Assembly (NCBI GenBank): GCA_021847105.1
Contig: JAJZUT010000001.1
Span: 396,618-460,617, forward strand
Direction: 5' to 3'
Source: Pseudomonadota bacterium
GTDB taxonomy: Bacteria; Pseudomonadota; Gammaproteobacteria; Steroidobacterales; Steroidobacteraceae
Length of the DNA: 64,000 nt
In this document: one piece after another, positions 41,006 to 49,198 of the stretch
Numbering within the stretch: the stretch's first letter is position 1
Layout of the letters: every line of letters starts with the position of its first letter
Notes under the pieces: model-generated
Database searches by the model: none
Told to the model about the DNA's origin: nothing
What the model saw: the letters and a program-made list of their open reading frames with translations, nothing else
Made by a program: the position numbers and the translations under genes

Positions 41006-42162
41006 TGCACGCGCAGCCGCACGTCGCGCAGCTCGGTTCCGCGCAGTGTTGCGCGGCCCACGGTGAGTGTGCCCCGCGCATGCAGCGCACGCAGCAGGGC
41101 GATCGGCAATTTCAGCGCCTTGGGGTGTTTGCGTGTCGGGGGCAGGTACTGACCGATGTCGATCTGATTGGCGTGCAGATCGAAGCGCCAGCGCGGGTGC
41201 GTTCCGCCGGACCGCAGGGTCCAACCCGTGAGCGTGGTCGTATCGAGACGCACCGCGAGAGGCTCGATGCGCGCCGTACCGCCGCGCAGCTGCCAGCGGC
41301 CCGAGATCGACAGCGCACCGAGTACGGCGGGGTCTTTCGGCAGGCGCATCTTGAGACCCCATTGGCTGATCAGCCCGCGGACCGACGGTACGGTCAATCG
41401 CAGGCTTCCGGCGCCGCTCGCACCGTTCCCTAATGCGCGGAGCTGCAGCGCGCCGGCAGCCGCTGCGCTCGCCACTTTGAGGGCCCATTGCGGCGCCTTG
41501 ATCTGCAATGGGGCAGCCTGGATGCTCAGGTTCCGGGCGCTGAAGCGCACCGGTACGCCGGCCGCCGGCACTTGCGGCGCCTGGAGCAGGAAGTGCGTGC
41601 GCACCGAGAACGGCTGACCGGCCCGCCAGGGGCCGAGCGTGAGCTGCCAGTGGCTCAACCGAATCGTGCGCCCGGCAGCGGCATACTCGAGGGTGGCATT
41701 GTGCAGGATCAGCCCGCCGAGGCGGGGTGTCGCGGTGGCCGTCGTGGAAGGGCTTGCGTGGCCGAGCAGTCGCTGCCAGTTCCCGAGGCCGGCGGCGGTG
41801 CGCCACAGATGAATGTCGGCCCCGCGCACCCGTATCGTGCCTAGTTCGAGCTGCCGGTGCATCAGCAGCGGCAGCAGACGCACCGGGATGCGCGCTGAGC
41901 GCCACGCGAGCAGATCCGCTCCGTGCATTCCCGGCCGGTTGCCGAGCCGCGCGGTGCCGATGTCGAGTGCGAGCCACGGATACCAACCGAGGCGCAGATG
42001 ACCGTCGATGCGGAAGGGGCGCCCGGTTTCACGGCTCACCAGGCGCTCGAGCTCGCCCCGGTATGCGTCGGGATTGATCAGCTGCGTGGCGAGAACGGCC
42101 GCCAGCACCAACAGCGCTGTCGCGGCGCCGACGATGATCAGGCTCCAGCGCAGCGCCTTCAT
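41002..42162 (-). CDS. AsmA family protein, short form
   Basis: AsmA-family proteins are inner-membrane-anchored periplasmic proteins linked to lipid transport and outer-membrane assembly. The 386-residue protein has an N-terminal membrane anchor (WSLIIVGAATALLVLAAVLA), then the AsmA N-terminal domain with NPDAYRGELERLVSRETGRP and RLGWYPWLALDIGTARLGN. It stops at TLTVGRATLRGTELRDVRLRVQ, just where full-length AsmA proteins (600 residues or more) continue into the conserved C-terminal domain. The stop overlaps the mutY start. The ATG at 42162 shares one base with the stop of the PRC lipoprotein gene (TAATG). Confidence 0.8.
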   Translation of the reverse strand: MKALRWSLIIVGAATALLVLAAVLATQLINPDAYRGELERLVSRETGRPFRIDGHLRLGWYPWLALDIGTARLGNRPGMHGADLLAWRSARIPVRLLPLLMHRQLELGTIRVRGADIHLWRTAAGLGNWQRLLGHASPSTTATATPRLGGLILHNATLEYAAAGRTIRLSHWQLTLGPWRAGQPFSVRTHFLLQAPQVPAAGVPVRFSARNLSIQAAPLQIKAPQWALKVASAAAAGALQLRALGNGASGAGSLRLTVPSVRGLISQWGLKMRLPKDPAVLGALSISGRWQLRGGTARIEPLAVRLDTTTLTGWTLRSGGTHPRWRFDLHANQIDIGQYLPPTRKHPKALKLPIALLRALHARGTLTVGRATLRGTELRDVRLRVQ

Positions 42163-42704
42163 TACAGGATCATGGCAGGCCGCGCGCGCGAGCGCGTCGT
42201 CGGATCGACCGGCGTGAACGGTGGCGCGGTCGGTTGCGACCAATAGGCATCGGCTGCCGCGCTCCATTGTGGCGAGTCGAGCTTAGGCCATGCATCGGGT
42301 GCGAAACCGGGCGCGGCAGCGAAGCGCTGGGCATCCACGACTAGTGCGCCATCGGCGAAGTGTTTGATCGCGATCGCCCAGGGAATGGCGGTCAGCGTGC
42401 CGGGCATGCCGCCCCCGATCGTGTGCACCACGATCAGATGCGTCGGCTGACCATCGTTGCCGAAGACGATGTCGAACACTGCTCCGAGCTGCGCGCCCGA
42501 GCGGGCGCGCACGGGTAGTCCGAGCAGTATCGAGGCGCGCTGTGCCGCCGCTGGCAGCGGTGCGGCGGGCGCACTCGGCACCGCGGGTGCGCTCGGCGCA
42601 CCACCGGGCGGGCCGCCGGGCATGAAGTCCGCATTCTGCTGACTGCACGCGCCGAGGGTGATCGCCGACAGCGCGCAGAATGTCGGCAGCCATGTCCTTA
42701 TCAT
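42162..42704 (-). CDS. PRC-barrel lipoprotein
   Basis: A 180-residue predicted lipoprotein. The signal sequence MIRTWLPTFCALSAITLGAC ends in a lipobox with the lipidated Cys, followed by a Pro/Gly/Ala-rich tether and a PRC-barrel-like domain recognised by SILLGLPVRARSGAQLGAVF and GNDGQPTHLIVVHTIGGG. The function is unknown; PRC barrels often bind RNA or proteins or act in envelope stress. A start at 42725, overlapping the hemF stop, is an alternative that extends the signal n-region. It links the hem genes to asmA-mutY. Confidence 0.65.
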   Translation of the reverse strand: MIRTWLPTFCALSAITLGACSQQNADFMPGGPPGGAPSAPAVPSAPAAPLPAAAQRASILLGLPVRARSGAQLGAVFDIVFGNDGQPTHLIVVHTIGGGMPGTLTAIPWAIAIKHFADGALVVDAQRFAAAPGFAPDAWPKLDSPQWSAAADAYWSQPTAPPFTPVDPTTRSRARPAMIL

Positions 42705-42718
42705 CCGAGCAACTCGTC

Positions 42719-43549
42719 TCACCATCTGACCAGCGGTGGCAGACTCATGAGGTAGGCCTCCGGGTCCGCGTCGGTCTGAAAGCCGAACCGTGTCCCCCGA
42801 TCATAGACCAGGTTGAACTCGACGTACCGTCCCCGTTTGTACAGCAACTTCTCGCGCGCCGCCTCGTCGTACGGAATGTCCTTGCGGCGTGCCACGAGAG
42901 TCGGGTAGATGCCGAGGAATGCCTCGCCCACCGCACGCACGAAGGCGAAATCCGCGGACGGATCCCCGCTGGCCAGCTCGTCGAAAAAGATCCCACCAAC
43001 GCCGCGCGGCTCCTGTCTGTGGGGCAGGTAGAAGTAGCGGTCGCACCACGCCTTGAACGTCTCGTACGCATCTGGCCGGTACGTATCGCAGGCCCGCTGC
43101 AGTGCCGCATGGAAGTCGGCCGTATCGTCGGCGAACGGGAACGTTGGCGTCAGATCCGCTCCGCCCCCGAACCAGCCCCGGCTGGTATGCAGATAGCGCA
43201 GGTTCATGTGCACCGTGGGTACATAGGGGTTGCTCATGTGCGCCACGAGCGAGATGCCGCAAGCGAGGAACCGGCCGTCGGACTGCGCTGCGCCCGGGAC
43301 CTGCGCACGCGCCGCGTCGGAGAAGACACCCCAGACATGGCTGCAATTGACGCCGACCTTCTCGAACACCTCCCCGCGCAGCAGCCTCGAGTGCCCGCCG
43401 CCCTCGAGCCGGTGACCGCTCGGGCGGCTCCAGCTGCGTGCCTGGAACCGCGCGCTTGGCTCGAAGGCCTCGAATGCCGCACAGATCCGCCCCTGCAGAT
43501 CGCGGAAATACTCGGCTGCCGCGTCCGCCAGGGGCAGGTCGGCGTTCAT
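42719..43549 (-). CDS. hemF: oxygen-dependent coproporphyrinogen III oxidase
   Basis: HemF oxidatively decarboxylates coproporphyrinogen III to protoporphyrinogen IX using O2. The 276-residue protein shows the family runs GVNCSHVWGVF, VPTVHMNLRYLHTSRGWFGG, GGADLTPTFPFADDTADFH, YFYLPHRQEPRGVGGIFFDE and RGRYVEFNLVYDRGTRFG. Presence of the aerobic enzyme implies growth with oxygen. The start ATG overlaps the hemE stop by 4 bp. It is the last heme step encoded in the cluster; no hemG/hemY or hemH is present in the window. Confidence 0.95.
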   Translation of the reverse strand: MNADLPLADAAAEYFRDLQGRICAAFEAFEPSARFQARSWSRPSGHRLEGGGHSRLLRGEVFEKVGVNCSHVWGVFSDAARAQVPGAAQSDGRFLACGISLVAHMSNPYVPTVHMNLRYLHTSRGWFGGGADLTPTFPFADDTADFHAALQRACDTYRPDAYETFKAWCDRYFYLPHRQEPRGVGGIFFDELASGDPSADFAFVRAVGEAFLGIYPTLVARRKDIPYDEAAREKLLYKRGRYVEFNLVYDRGTRFGFQTDADPEAYLMSLPPLVRW

Positions 43550-44592
43550 GCGCTCGCCCCGCGCCGGGCGGAGCGCTCGTGCACGACGTCGACCAGCCGT
43601 GCGACGGCATCCGGATCGGTCTGTGGCCAGATGCCGTGGCCGAGATTGAAGATATGTCCCGGCTGGTTCCCGGCCTCACGCAAAACCCGCTCGGCCTGTG
43701 CGATGAGTTCCGCGGGCGGTGCAAACAGCGCCGCCGGATCGAGGTTGCCCTGTACGGCCTTGTTCGCACCCAGCACGCGCCGCACCGCGCCGAGCGGCGA
43801 GCGCCAGTCGACGCCGATCACGTCGGCCTCGAGTGCAGCAAGGTGCTCGAGCAGCGCGCTGCCCTGGTTGAGGTAGTAAATGAGCGGCACGCCACGTGAA
43901 CGCAGCGCCGCGAGCGTACGGCGCGCGGCGGCAAGGGCGAAGCGCTCGAACTGCGGCGGCGCGAGCAACCCGCCCCACGACTCAAACACCATCAGCGCCT
44001 GCGCACCGGCGGCGGCCTGTGCGCCGAGATAGACCGCCATGGCATCTGCCAGGCGCTCGAGCAGCCGCATGGCTGCCTCGGGTTGCGCGTAGAGGAAGGC
44101 TCGAGCGGTCTCGAACTCCTTCGAAGGGCGGCCGCAGACCAGATAGCAGAAGAGTGTGAACGGCCCCCCGGCGAAGCCGATCAGCGGCACATTGCCGGGC
44201 GCGGCTGCGCGGATCAGTCGGATGGTTTCGAGCACGAACGGCACGTCCCGCTCCGCTACCAGCGGCTGCAGCGCATCGATCGCCGCATCGGTGCGGATCG
44301 GTGCGCGCACCACCGGGCCCGGATCGAATGTCAGATCGACTCCCATGCCCTGCAGTGGCGTCATGATGTCGCTGAAGAGGATGGCCGCATCGAGCGGGAA
44401 GCGCCGCAGCGGCTGCAGCGTCACTTCCGCGGCGAGCTCGGGCGTGCGGGTCAGCGTTTCGAACGACACCCGGGAGCGTACTTCGCGGTACTCCGGCAGA
44501 TAGCGCCCGGCCTGGCGCATGATCCAGATCGGCGTATAGGGAACCGGCTCGCCTCGGCAGGCCGCCAGAAACGCCGGCGTGTCCGCACTCAT
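43546..44592 (-). CDS. hemE: uroporphyrinogen decarboxylase
   Basis: HemE removes four acetate carboxyls from uroporphyrinogen III to give coproporphyrinogen III. The 348-residue protein carries the signature PIWIMRQAGRYLPEYREVR, the catalytic-aspartate region AAILFSDIMTPLQGMG, GFAGGPFTLFCYLV and a C-terminal GNLDPAALFAPP. Its start overlaps the hemB stop by 4 bp and its stop overlaps the hemF start by 4 bp. Confidence 0.96.
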   Translation of the reverse strand: MSADTPAFLAACRGEPVPYTPIWIMRQAGRYLPEYREVRSRVSFETLTRTPELAAEVTLQPLRRFPLDAAILFSDIMTPLQGMGVDLTFDPGPVVRAPIRTDAAIDALQPLVAERDVPFVLETIRLIRAAAPGNVPLIGFAGGPFTLFCYLVCGRPSKEFETARAFLYAQPEAAMRLLERLADAMAVYLGAQAAAGAQALMVFESWGGLLAPPQFERFALAAARRTLAALRSRGVPLIYYLNQGSALLEHLAALEADVIGVDWRSPLGAVRRVLGANKAVQGNLDPAALFAPPAELIAQAERVLREAGNQPGHIFNLGHGIWPQTDPDAVARLVDVVHERSARRGASA

Positions 44593-45566
44593 GCGCCGAG
44601 CCAGCGCGCCACTTCGGGCGCGTAATAGGTAATGATCAGATCGGCCCCGGCGCGCTGGATCCCGGTGAGAGTCTCCAGAACGGCCGCGCGCTCATCGATC
44701 CAGCCGCGCTCGGCGGCGGCCTTGATCAGGCTGTACTCGCCGCTCACCTGATAGGCCACCACCGGCACACGCACCGCGTCGCGGACCTGGCGGATGATGT
44801 CCAGGTACGGGCCTGCAGGCTTGACCATTACCAGGTCGGCGCCCTCCTGCACATCGAGCAGGACCTCCCGCAGCGCCTCGCGGCCGTTGGCCGGATCCAT
44901 CTGATAGCTGCGCCGGTCGCCGAAGGCCGGCGCGGATTCGGCCGCCTCGCGGAATGGGCCGTAGAACGCCGAGGCGTACTTGGCCGCATACGACACAATC
45001 GGTGTCATGGTGAATCCCTCGCGGTCGAGCAGGCTGCGCATGGCCTGCACGCGACCGTCCATCATGTCGCTTGGTGCGACCGCATCGGCGCCGGCGCGCG
45101 CATAGTTGAGTGCAACTTGCGCCAGGGTCTGGACCGAGGAGTCGTTGTCGATGATCCCGCCGGGTATGACATGGCCACAGTGGCCGTGATCGGTCGCCCC
45201 GCACAGGCACACATCGGCCCATACCAGTAGCCGCGGACAGGCGGTCTTGATTGCCGCAATCGCCTCAGCGGCCAGTCCCTGCGGGTCGAGCGCGGCGCTC
45301 GCGCGCTCATCTTTGTGTGCCGGTGCCGCGAACAGCAGCACCGCCGGCACGCCGGCCTGCTCGGCGGCGCGCGCCTCCTTTACTGCCTCATCGACCGAAA
45401 GTTGCGCGATGCCCGGCATGCTCGAGACCGGGTGTCGCACGCCCTTGCCGGGCACGACGAACAGAGGATAGATCAGCTGATCGCTTGAGAGGCGCGTCTC
45501 GCGCACCATGCGCCGCCACGAATCGGACTGGCGCGTGCGTCGCGCCCGGACGGAGGGAAAATTCAT
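44589..45566 (-). CDS. hemB: delta-aminolevulinic acid dehydratase (porphobilinogen synthase)
   Basis: HemB condenses two 5-aminolevulinate molecules to porphobilinogen. The 325-residue protein has the zinc-type cysteine cluster WADVCLCGATDHGHCG, the first active-site lysine in IVSYAAKYASAFYGPFREA, and the Schiff-base lysine in DLVMVKPAGPYLDII. The cysteine-rich site indicates a Zn-dependent enzyme rather than the Mg-only type common in some pseudomonads. Both ends overlap neighbours by 4 bp (hemD upstream, hemE downstream). Confidence 0.96.
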   Translation of the reverse strand: MNFPSVRARRTRQSDSWRRMVRETRLSSDQLIYPLFVVPGKGVRHPVSSMPGIAQLSVDEAVKEARAAEQAGVPAVLLFAAPAHKDERASAALDPQGLAAEAIAAIKTACPRLLVWADVCLCGATDHGHCGHVIPGGIIDNDSSVQTLAQVALNYARAGADAVAPSDMMDGRVQAMRSLLDREGFTMTPIVSYAAKYASAFYGPFREAAESAPAFGDRRSYQMDPANGREALREVLLDVQEGADLVMVKPAGPYLDIIRQVRDAVRVPVVAYQVSGEYSLIKAAAERGWIDERAAVLETLTGIQRAGADLIITYYAPEVARWLGA

Positions 45567-46435
45567 CGCTTGAGCCTCTTGTCGGTACGAAATGCCGCGT
45601 GTCCTTCGCCTCCGCGGACCGGTGCCGTCGGAGCCGGTGCGGCCAGATGTCCAGGATCGCTTCCTGCGATCGGGTGATGTTCACGGGCCTCGGTGCACCG
45701 CAGTGCCTGACAGGCCAACGCCAGGCCTCGCAGCGTGTGCTCAGCGGCAAGACGCGATGCCACGGCTCGCGCCTGCAGCTCCCGTGCTGTGGTCGGTCCG
45801 ATGGCGATTGCCGGGGCGCTCGCCAGCAGCTGCGCAAAATCCGCCTGCCCGAGCGCGCCCTCCAACTCGATGACCGCCGACGGGCTCGCGAAAGTCACCG
45901 CGCCGATGGCGCGTCGCGCGATCCAACCGCGACAGGCGTCGATGTCGAGCGCAGTGGCGACCGTGCGGTACGCCACGAAGCGCACCACTTCAGCGCCGAG
46001 CCGAGTGAGTCCATCCGCCAACGCTGGCAACGCGCGGGAACTGGCCGGATGCAAGACACGTCTGCCGCGCACACCGGCCTCGGCCAGAGGGCCGAGCAGG
46101 CCTTCGGCGCCGGCGCCGACACCGGTCAGATCGACCCGCCAGCCCCGTTCGCGCAGCGCCTCGCCGGTGGCGGGCCCTACTGCCGCGATGCGCACCCCCG
46201 GCGGCTGTGCCAAAACGTCGGCCATCGCTTCAACCGCGTGCGCGCTGGTGAACACAATCCAGTCGAACGTCTCGATCGTGCGGCGCGACTCAGCCCACTC
46301 GGCCGGGTCGGCGGGCGCGATGCCGACCACGGGCCAATGCAGTACGGGCAGTGCGAGCCGGGCGAGTTCGCCGCTCAATCCGCTGCCCGGCGCTTCGGTG
46401 CGGGTGACGACGATGGGTCGCGCAGGCTCGCTCAC
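45563..46435 (-). CDS. hemD: uroporphyrinogen-III synthase
   Basis: HemD cyclises hydroxymethylbilane to uroporphyrinogen III with inversion of ring D. The 290-residue protein is poorly conserved as usual, but shows IVVTRTEAPGSGLSGELARL, TFDWIVFTSAHAVEAM, AVGPATGEALRERG and VTFASPSAVIELEGAL, typical of the family. The start is the GTG at 46435 that overlaps the hemC stop (GTGA); the frame is open upstream inside hemC but similarity begins here. About 30 C-terminal residues (PIAGSDPGHLAAPAPTAPVR region) look like a low-complexity extension. The stop overlaps hemB by 4 bp. Confidence 0.93.
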   Translation of the reverse strand: MSEPARPIVVTRTEAPGSGLSGELARLALPVLHWPVVGIAPADPAEWAESRRTIETFDWIVFTSAHAVEAMADVLAQPPGVRIAAVGPATGEALRERGWRVDLTGVGAGAEGLLGPLAEAGVRGRRVLHPASSRALPALADGLTRLGAEVVRFVAYRTVATALDIDACRGWIARRAIGAVTFASPSAVIELEGALGQADFAQLLASAPAIAIGPTTARELQARAVASRLAAEHTLRGLALACQALRCTEAREHHPIAGSDPGHLAAPAPTAPVRGGEGHAAFRTDKRLKR

Positions 46436-47385
46436 GCGTCCGACACCTGTTGTGCGGTGCGCTGTTCGGCGATCAGCCGAGCGGCGCCCTGGGCAATGAG
46501 CTGTGCGGCCAGTTGCTCCCCGAGCCCCTGTGCGGCCTGCGGGTCGGCCGCGCACCCGCCCTCGGCGCTGAGGCTGCTCGTGCCATCGAGCGCGCAGACG
46601 ACCGCCCGCATGGCGAGCTGTTGCTCGCGCACCTGGGCGAGCGCACCCAGGGGAACCTGACACCCGCCTTCGATGCGGCGCAAAAGTGCGCGTTCGGCAG
46701 TGGCGGCCAATCGCGTCGCCGGATGCTCAAGGCGGGTCAGCCATGCACAGGTGTCGGCGTCTGCTTCGCGCGCGCAAATGCCGATCGCACCCTGCGAGAC
46801 TGCCGGAGGAAAATCCACCGGCGAGAGCCGCTCGCAGATACGGGCTTCGAGTCCAAGGCGTTTCAGGCCTGCCGCCGCCAACACGATGGCGTCGTAATCG
46901 CCGCGCTCGAGCCGCTCGATGCGGGTGGGAACGTTGCCGCGCAGCTCGAGCAGCTGCAGATCCGGGCGCACGCGGGCGAGAAATGCTCGCCGGCGCAGAC
47001 TGCTCGTGCCGACGCGCGCCCCACTCGGCAGCGCCGCGAGCGGCTGGCCCGTACGGCTGACGAGTGCATCGTGCGGGTCCTCGCGCTCGAGTACCGCGGC
47101 GAGCGCGAGCTCGGGTTCGAGTTCGGTCGGCAGATCCTTCAGGCTGTGTACGGCGAGGTCGATGCGCGCCTCGAGCAGCGCCCGATCGAGCTCCTTGGTA
47201 AAAAACGCGCGACCGCGCACCGCCCAGAGGGGTACCTGGGTCTGCAGGTCGCCGGAGGTAACGATGGGCACCAGCTCCACCGCCGGTGCGCCCGGCAGTG
47301 CGCGGATGAGGGCCTCGACATGGCGTGCCTGCCACAGCGCGAGCGCGGAGGCGCGGGTGCCGATGCGCAGTACTTTCCCGGTCAT
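46432..47385 (-). CDS. hemC: porphobilinogen deaminase (hydroxymethylbilane synthase)
   Basis: HemC polymerises four porphobilinogens into hydroxymethylbilane. The 317-residue protein begins with the family run LRIGTRASALALWQARHVEA and contains HSLKDLPTELEPELALAAV, SLRRRAFLARVRPDL and the dipyrromethane-cofactor cysteine in RRIEGGCQVPLGALAQV. Its ATG overlaps the stop of the response regulator gene by 4 bp, so its translation is likely coupled to that regulator. Confidence 0.96.
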   Translation of the reverse strand: MTGKVLRIGTRASALALWQARHVEALIRALPGAPAVELVPIVTSGDLQTQVPLWAVRGRAFFTKELDRALLEARIDLAVHSLKDLPTELEPELALAAVLEREDPHDALVSRTGQPLAALPSGARVGTSSLRRRAFLARVRPDLQLLELRGNVPTRIERLERGDYDAIVLAAAGLKRLGLEARICERLSPVDFPPAVSQGAIGICAREADADTCAWLTRLEHPATRLAATAERALLRRIEGGCQVPLGALAQVREQQLAMRAVVCALDGTSSLSAEGGCAADPQAAQGLGEQLAAQLIAQGAARLIAEQRTAQQVSDA

Positions 47386-48107
47386 GATTCAGCCTCGATC
47401 AGAAAGCGGTAGCCCACGCCCCAAACCGTCAGGAAGTGGCGAGGGTTGGCTGGGTCGCGCTCGAAGCGCCGCCGCAGCCTCAGAATGAAGTTGTCCACGG
47501 TGCGTGTGGAGGGAAACACGTCGTAGCCCCACACGCGCTCGAGCAGGTCCTCGCGCGAGACGATCTCCCCCGGATGCTCGGCGAGCACCTTCAGGATCAT
47601 CGCCTCCTTTTCGGTGAGTTCCTGGCTGATCCCGTTCCACGCGCGGGCGCGAAATGCGCGAAAGTCCACCTCGTTGTCCCCGAAGCGCAGCACCGCGGTT
47701 TCGGCAGCGGCGCTTTGATACCAATCCCAGCGTCTGAGAATGGCCCGCACCCGCAGCAGCAGCTCCTTCAGGTGAAACGGCTTCGGCAGATAATCATCGC
47801 CGCCGGCTTCGAGTCCGCGCACCCGATCGGCCGGATCTCCACGCGCCGTCAGAAACAACACCGGGGTGTTGTCACCGCGCCCGCGCAGCGTGCGACATAC
47901 CGTGAACCCGTCCAGCTCGGGCAGCATGACATCGAGCAGCACCAATCCGTACGGGCCGGCGGCGAGCGTTTCGAGCGCCGCGCGCCCATTACCCACCTGA
48001 TCGACCGTGTAGCCTTCGGCGCGCAGGTTCTCGACCACGCCGGCGGCGAGGTGCGGATCGTCCTCCACGACCAGGATGCGTTGCTGGGTCTCGGCCGGGA
48101 CGCTCAT
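47382..48107 (-). CDS. OmpR-family response regulator inside the hem operon
   Basis: A 241-residue response regulator with a receiver domain (acid pocket EDD at residues 15-17, phospho-acceptor Asp59 in LLDVMLPELDG, conserved Thr and Lys in FLTARG and LPKPFH) and a C-terminal winged helix (LTEKEAMILKVLAEHPGEIV, then TVDNFILRLRRRFE and WGVGYRF). It is encoded directly after its histidine kinase with a 4-bp overlap, and hemC overlaps its stop by 4 bp. The signal and targets are unknown; the location inside the heme-synthesis operon suggests control of tetrapyrrole or iron metabolism. Confidence 0.93.
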   Translation of the reverse strand: MSVPAETQQRILVVEDDPHLAAGVVENLRAEGYTVDQVGNGRAALETLAAGPYGLVLLDVMLPELDGFTVCRTLRGRGDNTPVLFLTARGDPADRVRGLEAGGDDYLPKPFHLKELLLRVRAILRRWDWYQSAAAETAVLRFGDNEVDFRAFRARAWNGISQELTEKEAMILKVLAEHPGEIVSREDLLERVWGYDVFPSTRTVDNFILRLRRRFERDPANPRHFLTVWGVGYRFLIEAES

Positions 48108-49198
48108 GGCGAGTCCTCCGGTGCGGCCGGCCAGGCCAACACGAAGCGCGCTCCCTGTCCGGCCCCGCCGCTCTCGGCGCTGACCCGTCCGCCCATCAAC
48201 TGCATCATTCGTCGCACGATGTACAAGCCCAGTCCGGTGCCGTGATAACCGCCGCCGCCGGGCTGCAGGCGCGTGAATTTATCGAAGATGCGCGCCGAGT
48301 CGGTTGAGCGGAAGCCTACGCCGCTGTCACGCACCGTCAGTTCGACGGTCTCTGCGGTGCGTCTGCCGCTGAACACAACGCTCCCGCCGCCAACCGGCGA
48401 GACCGCCGCGAGCGCGTTGTCGAGCAGATTGCGCAGAATGACATCGAGCGCGAGCGGGTCGGCGAGAACCACCAGCCCCGGTTCTATCTCGACGTTGATG
48501 GTGATATGCCCCTGTGCGGCGCGCTGTTCTTCCGAGGCGCTCACGCGACGTACCGCGCTGGCGAGATCGACCGGCTCATGGCGCAGCTCGACGCGCCCGC
48601 GATCGAGGCGTGCGCTTTCGAGGATGCGGCTGACCATGCCTTCCATGCGCGCCAGATCCGCCAGCATCCGTTCGGTCAACACGTGCGTCTGTTCGGGGGT
48701 GGCCGGGCGTAGCGCGAGTGTCTCGAGCGAGAGTTGCAGACTGGCGAGTGGGGTCTTGAATTGGTGCGAGACCATGGCCAGAAAGTTGTCCTGCTCGATC
48801 ATGACGAGCGCCTCGGCCCGCAATGCGCGCGCGATGACCAGGATGCAGGCCGCGAGCGCGAGCAGGAAAAACGCACCCTCCCAGGCATACTGCTTGATGC
48901 GCAGATGCTCTTCGAGGAGCAGACGCCGCTCGGCAGCCGGACTCGGCCGCGCGCCGTCCGGCGTCAGCTCGACCGACGGCAGCAGCGACTGCACCTGCGC
49001 CACCGGTACCCCGGCCGAGAGCAGGGCGCGCGCCGCCGCAGCCTGCTGGCGGTAAGCGCGCTGCAGCTCGGCAACCTTCTCCACCGCGTAGCGGTGCTGG
49101 TCGTAGATCCACCAGCCCACCTGCACGGTGCACACGAGCACCAGCACCATCACGGTGAGCTGCAGGAGGCGTGGGGCCTTGAAGGTGCGCACCGTCAT
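48104..49198 (-). CDS. sensor histidine kinase inside the hem operon
   Basis: A 364-residue membrane histidine kinase. Two transmembrane segments (LQLTVMVLVLVCTVQVGWWI near residues 12-31 and the run AFFLLALAACILVIARAL near residues 110-127) enclose a periplasmic segment of about 75 residues without a recognised domain. The HisKA domain has the phospho-acceptor His in FLAMVSHQFKTPLASLQLS near residue 145. The HATPase_c domain has the N box ILRNLLDNALAAV, a G1 box VRDSGVGF and GTGLGLYIVRRMM. It overlaps hemL upstream and its cognate regulator downstream, each by 4 bp. Confidence 0.92.
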   Translation of the reverse strand: MTVRTFKAPRLLQLTVMVLVLVCTVQVGWWIYDQHRYAVEKVAELQRAYRQQAAAARALLSAGVPVAQVQSLLPSVELTPDGARPSPAAERRLLLEEHLRIKQYAWEGAFFLLALAACILVIARALRAEALVMIEQDNFLAMVSHQFKTPLASLQLSLETLALRPATPEQTHVLTERMLADLARMEGMVSRILESARLDRGRVELRHEPVDLASAVRRVSASEEQRAAQGHITINVEIEPGLVVLADPLALDVILRNLLDNALAAVSPVGGGSVVFSGRRTAETVELTVRDSGVGFRSTDSARIFDKFTRLQPGGGGYHGTGLGLYIVRRMMQLMGGRVSAESGGAGQGARFVLAWPAAPEDSP

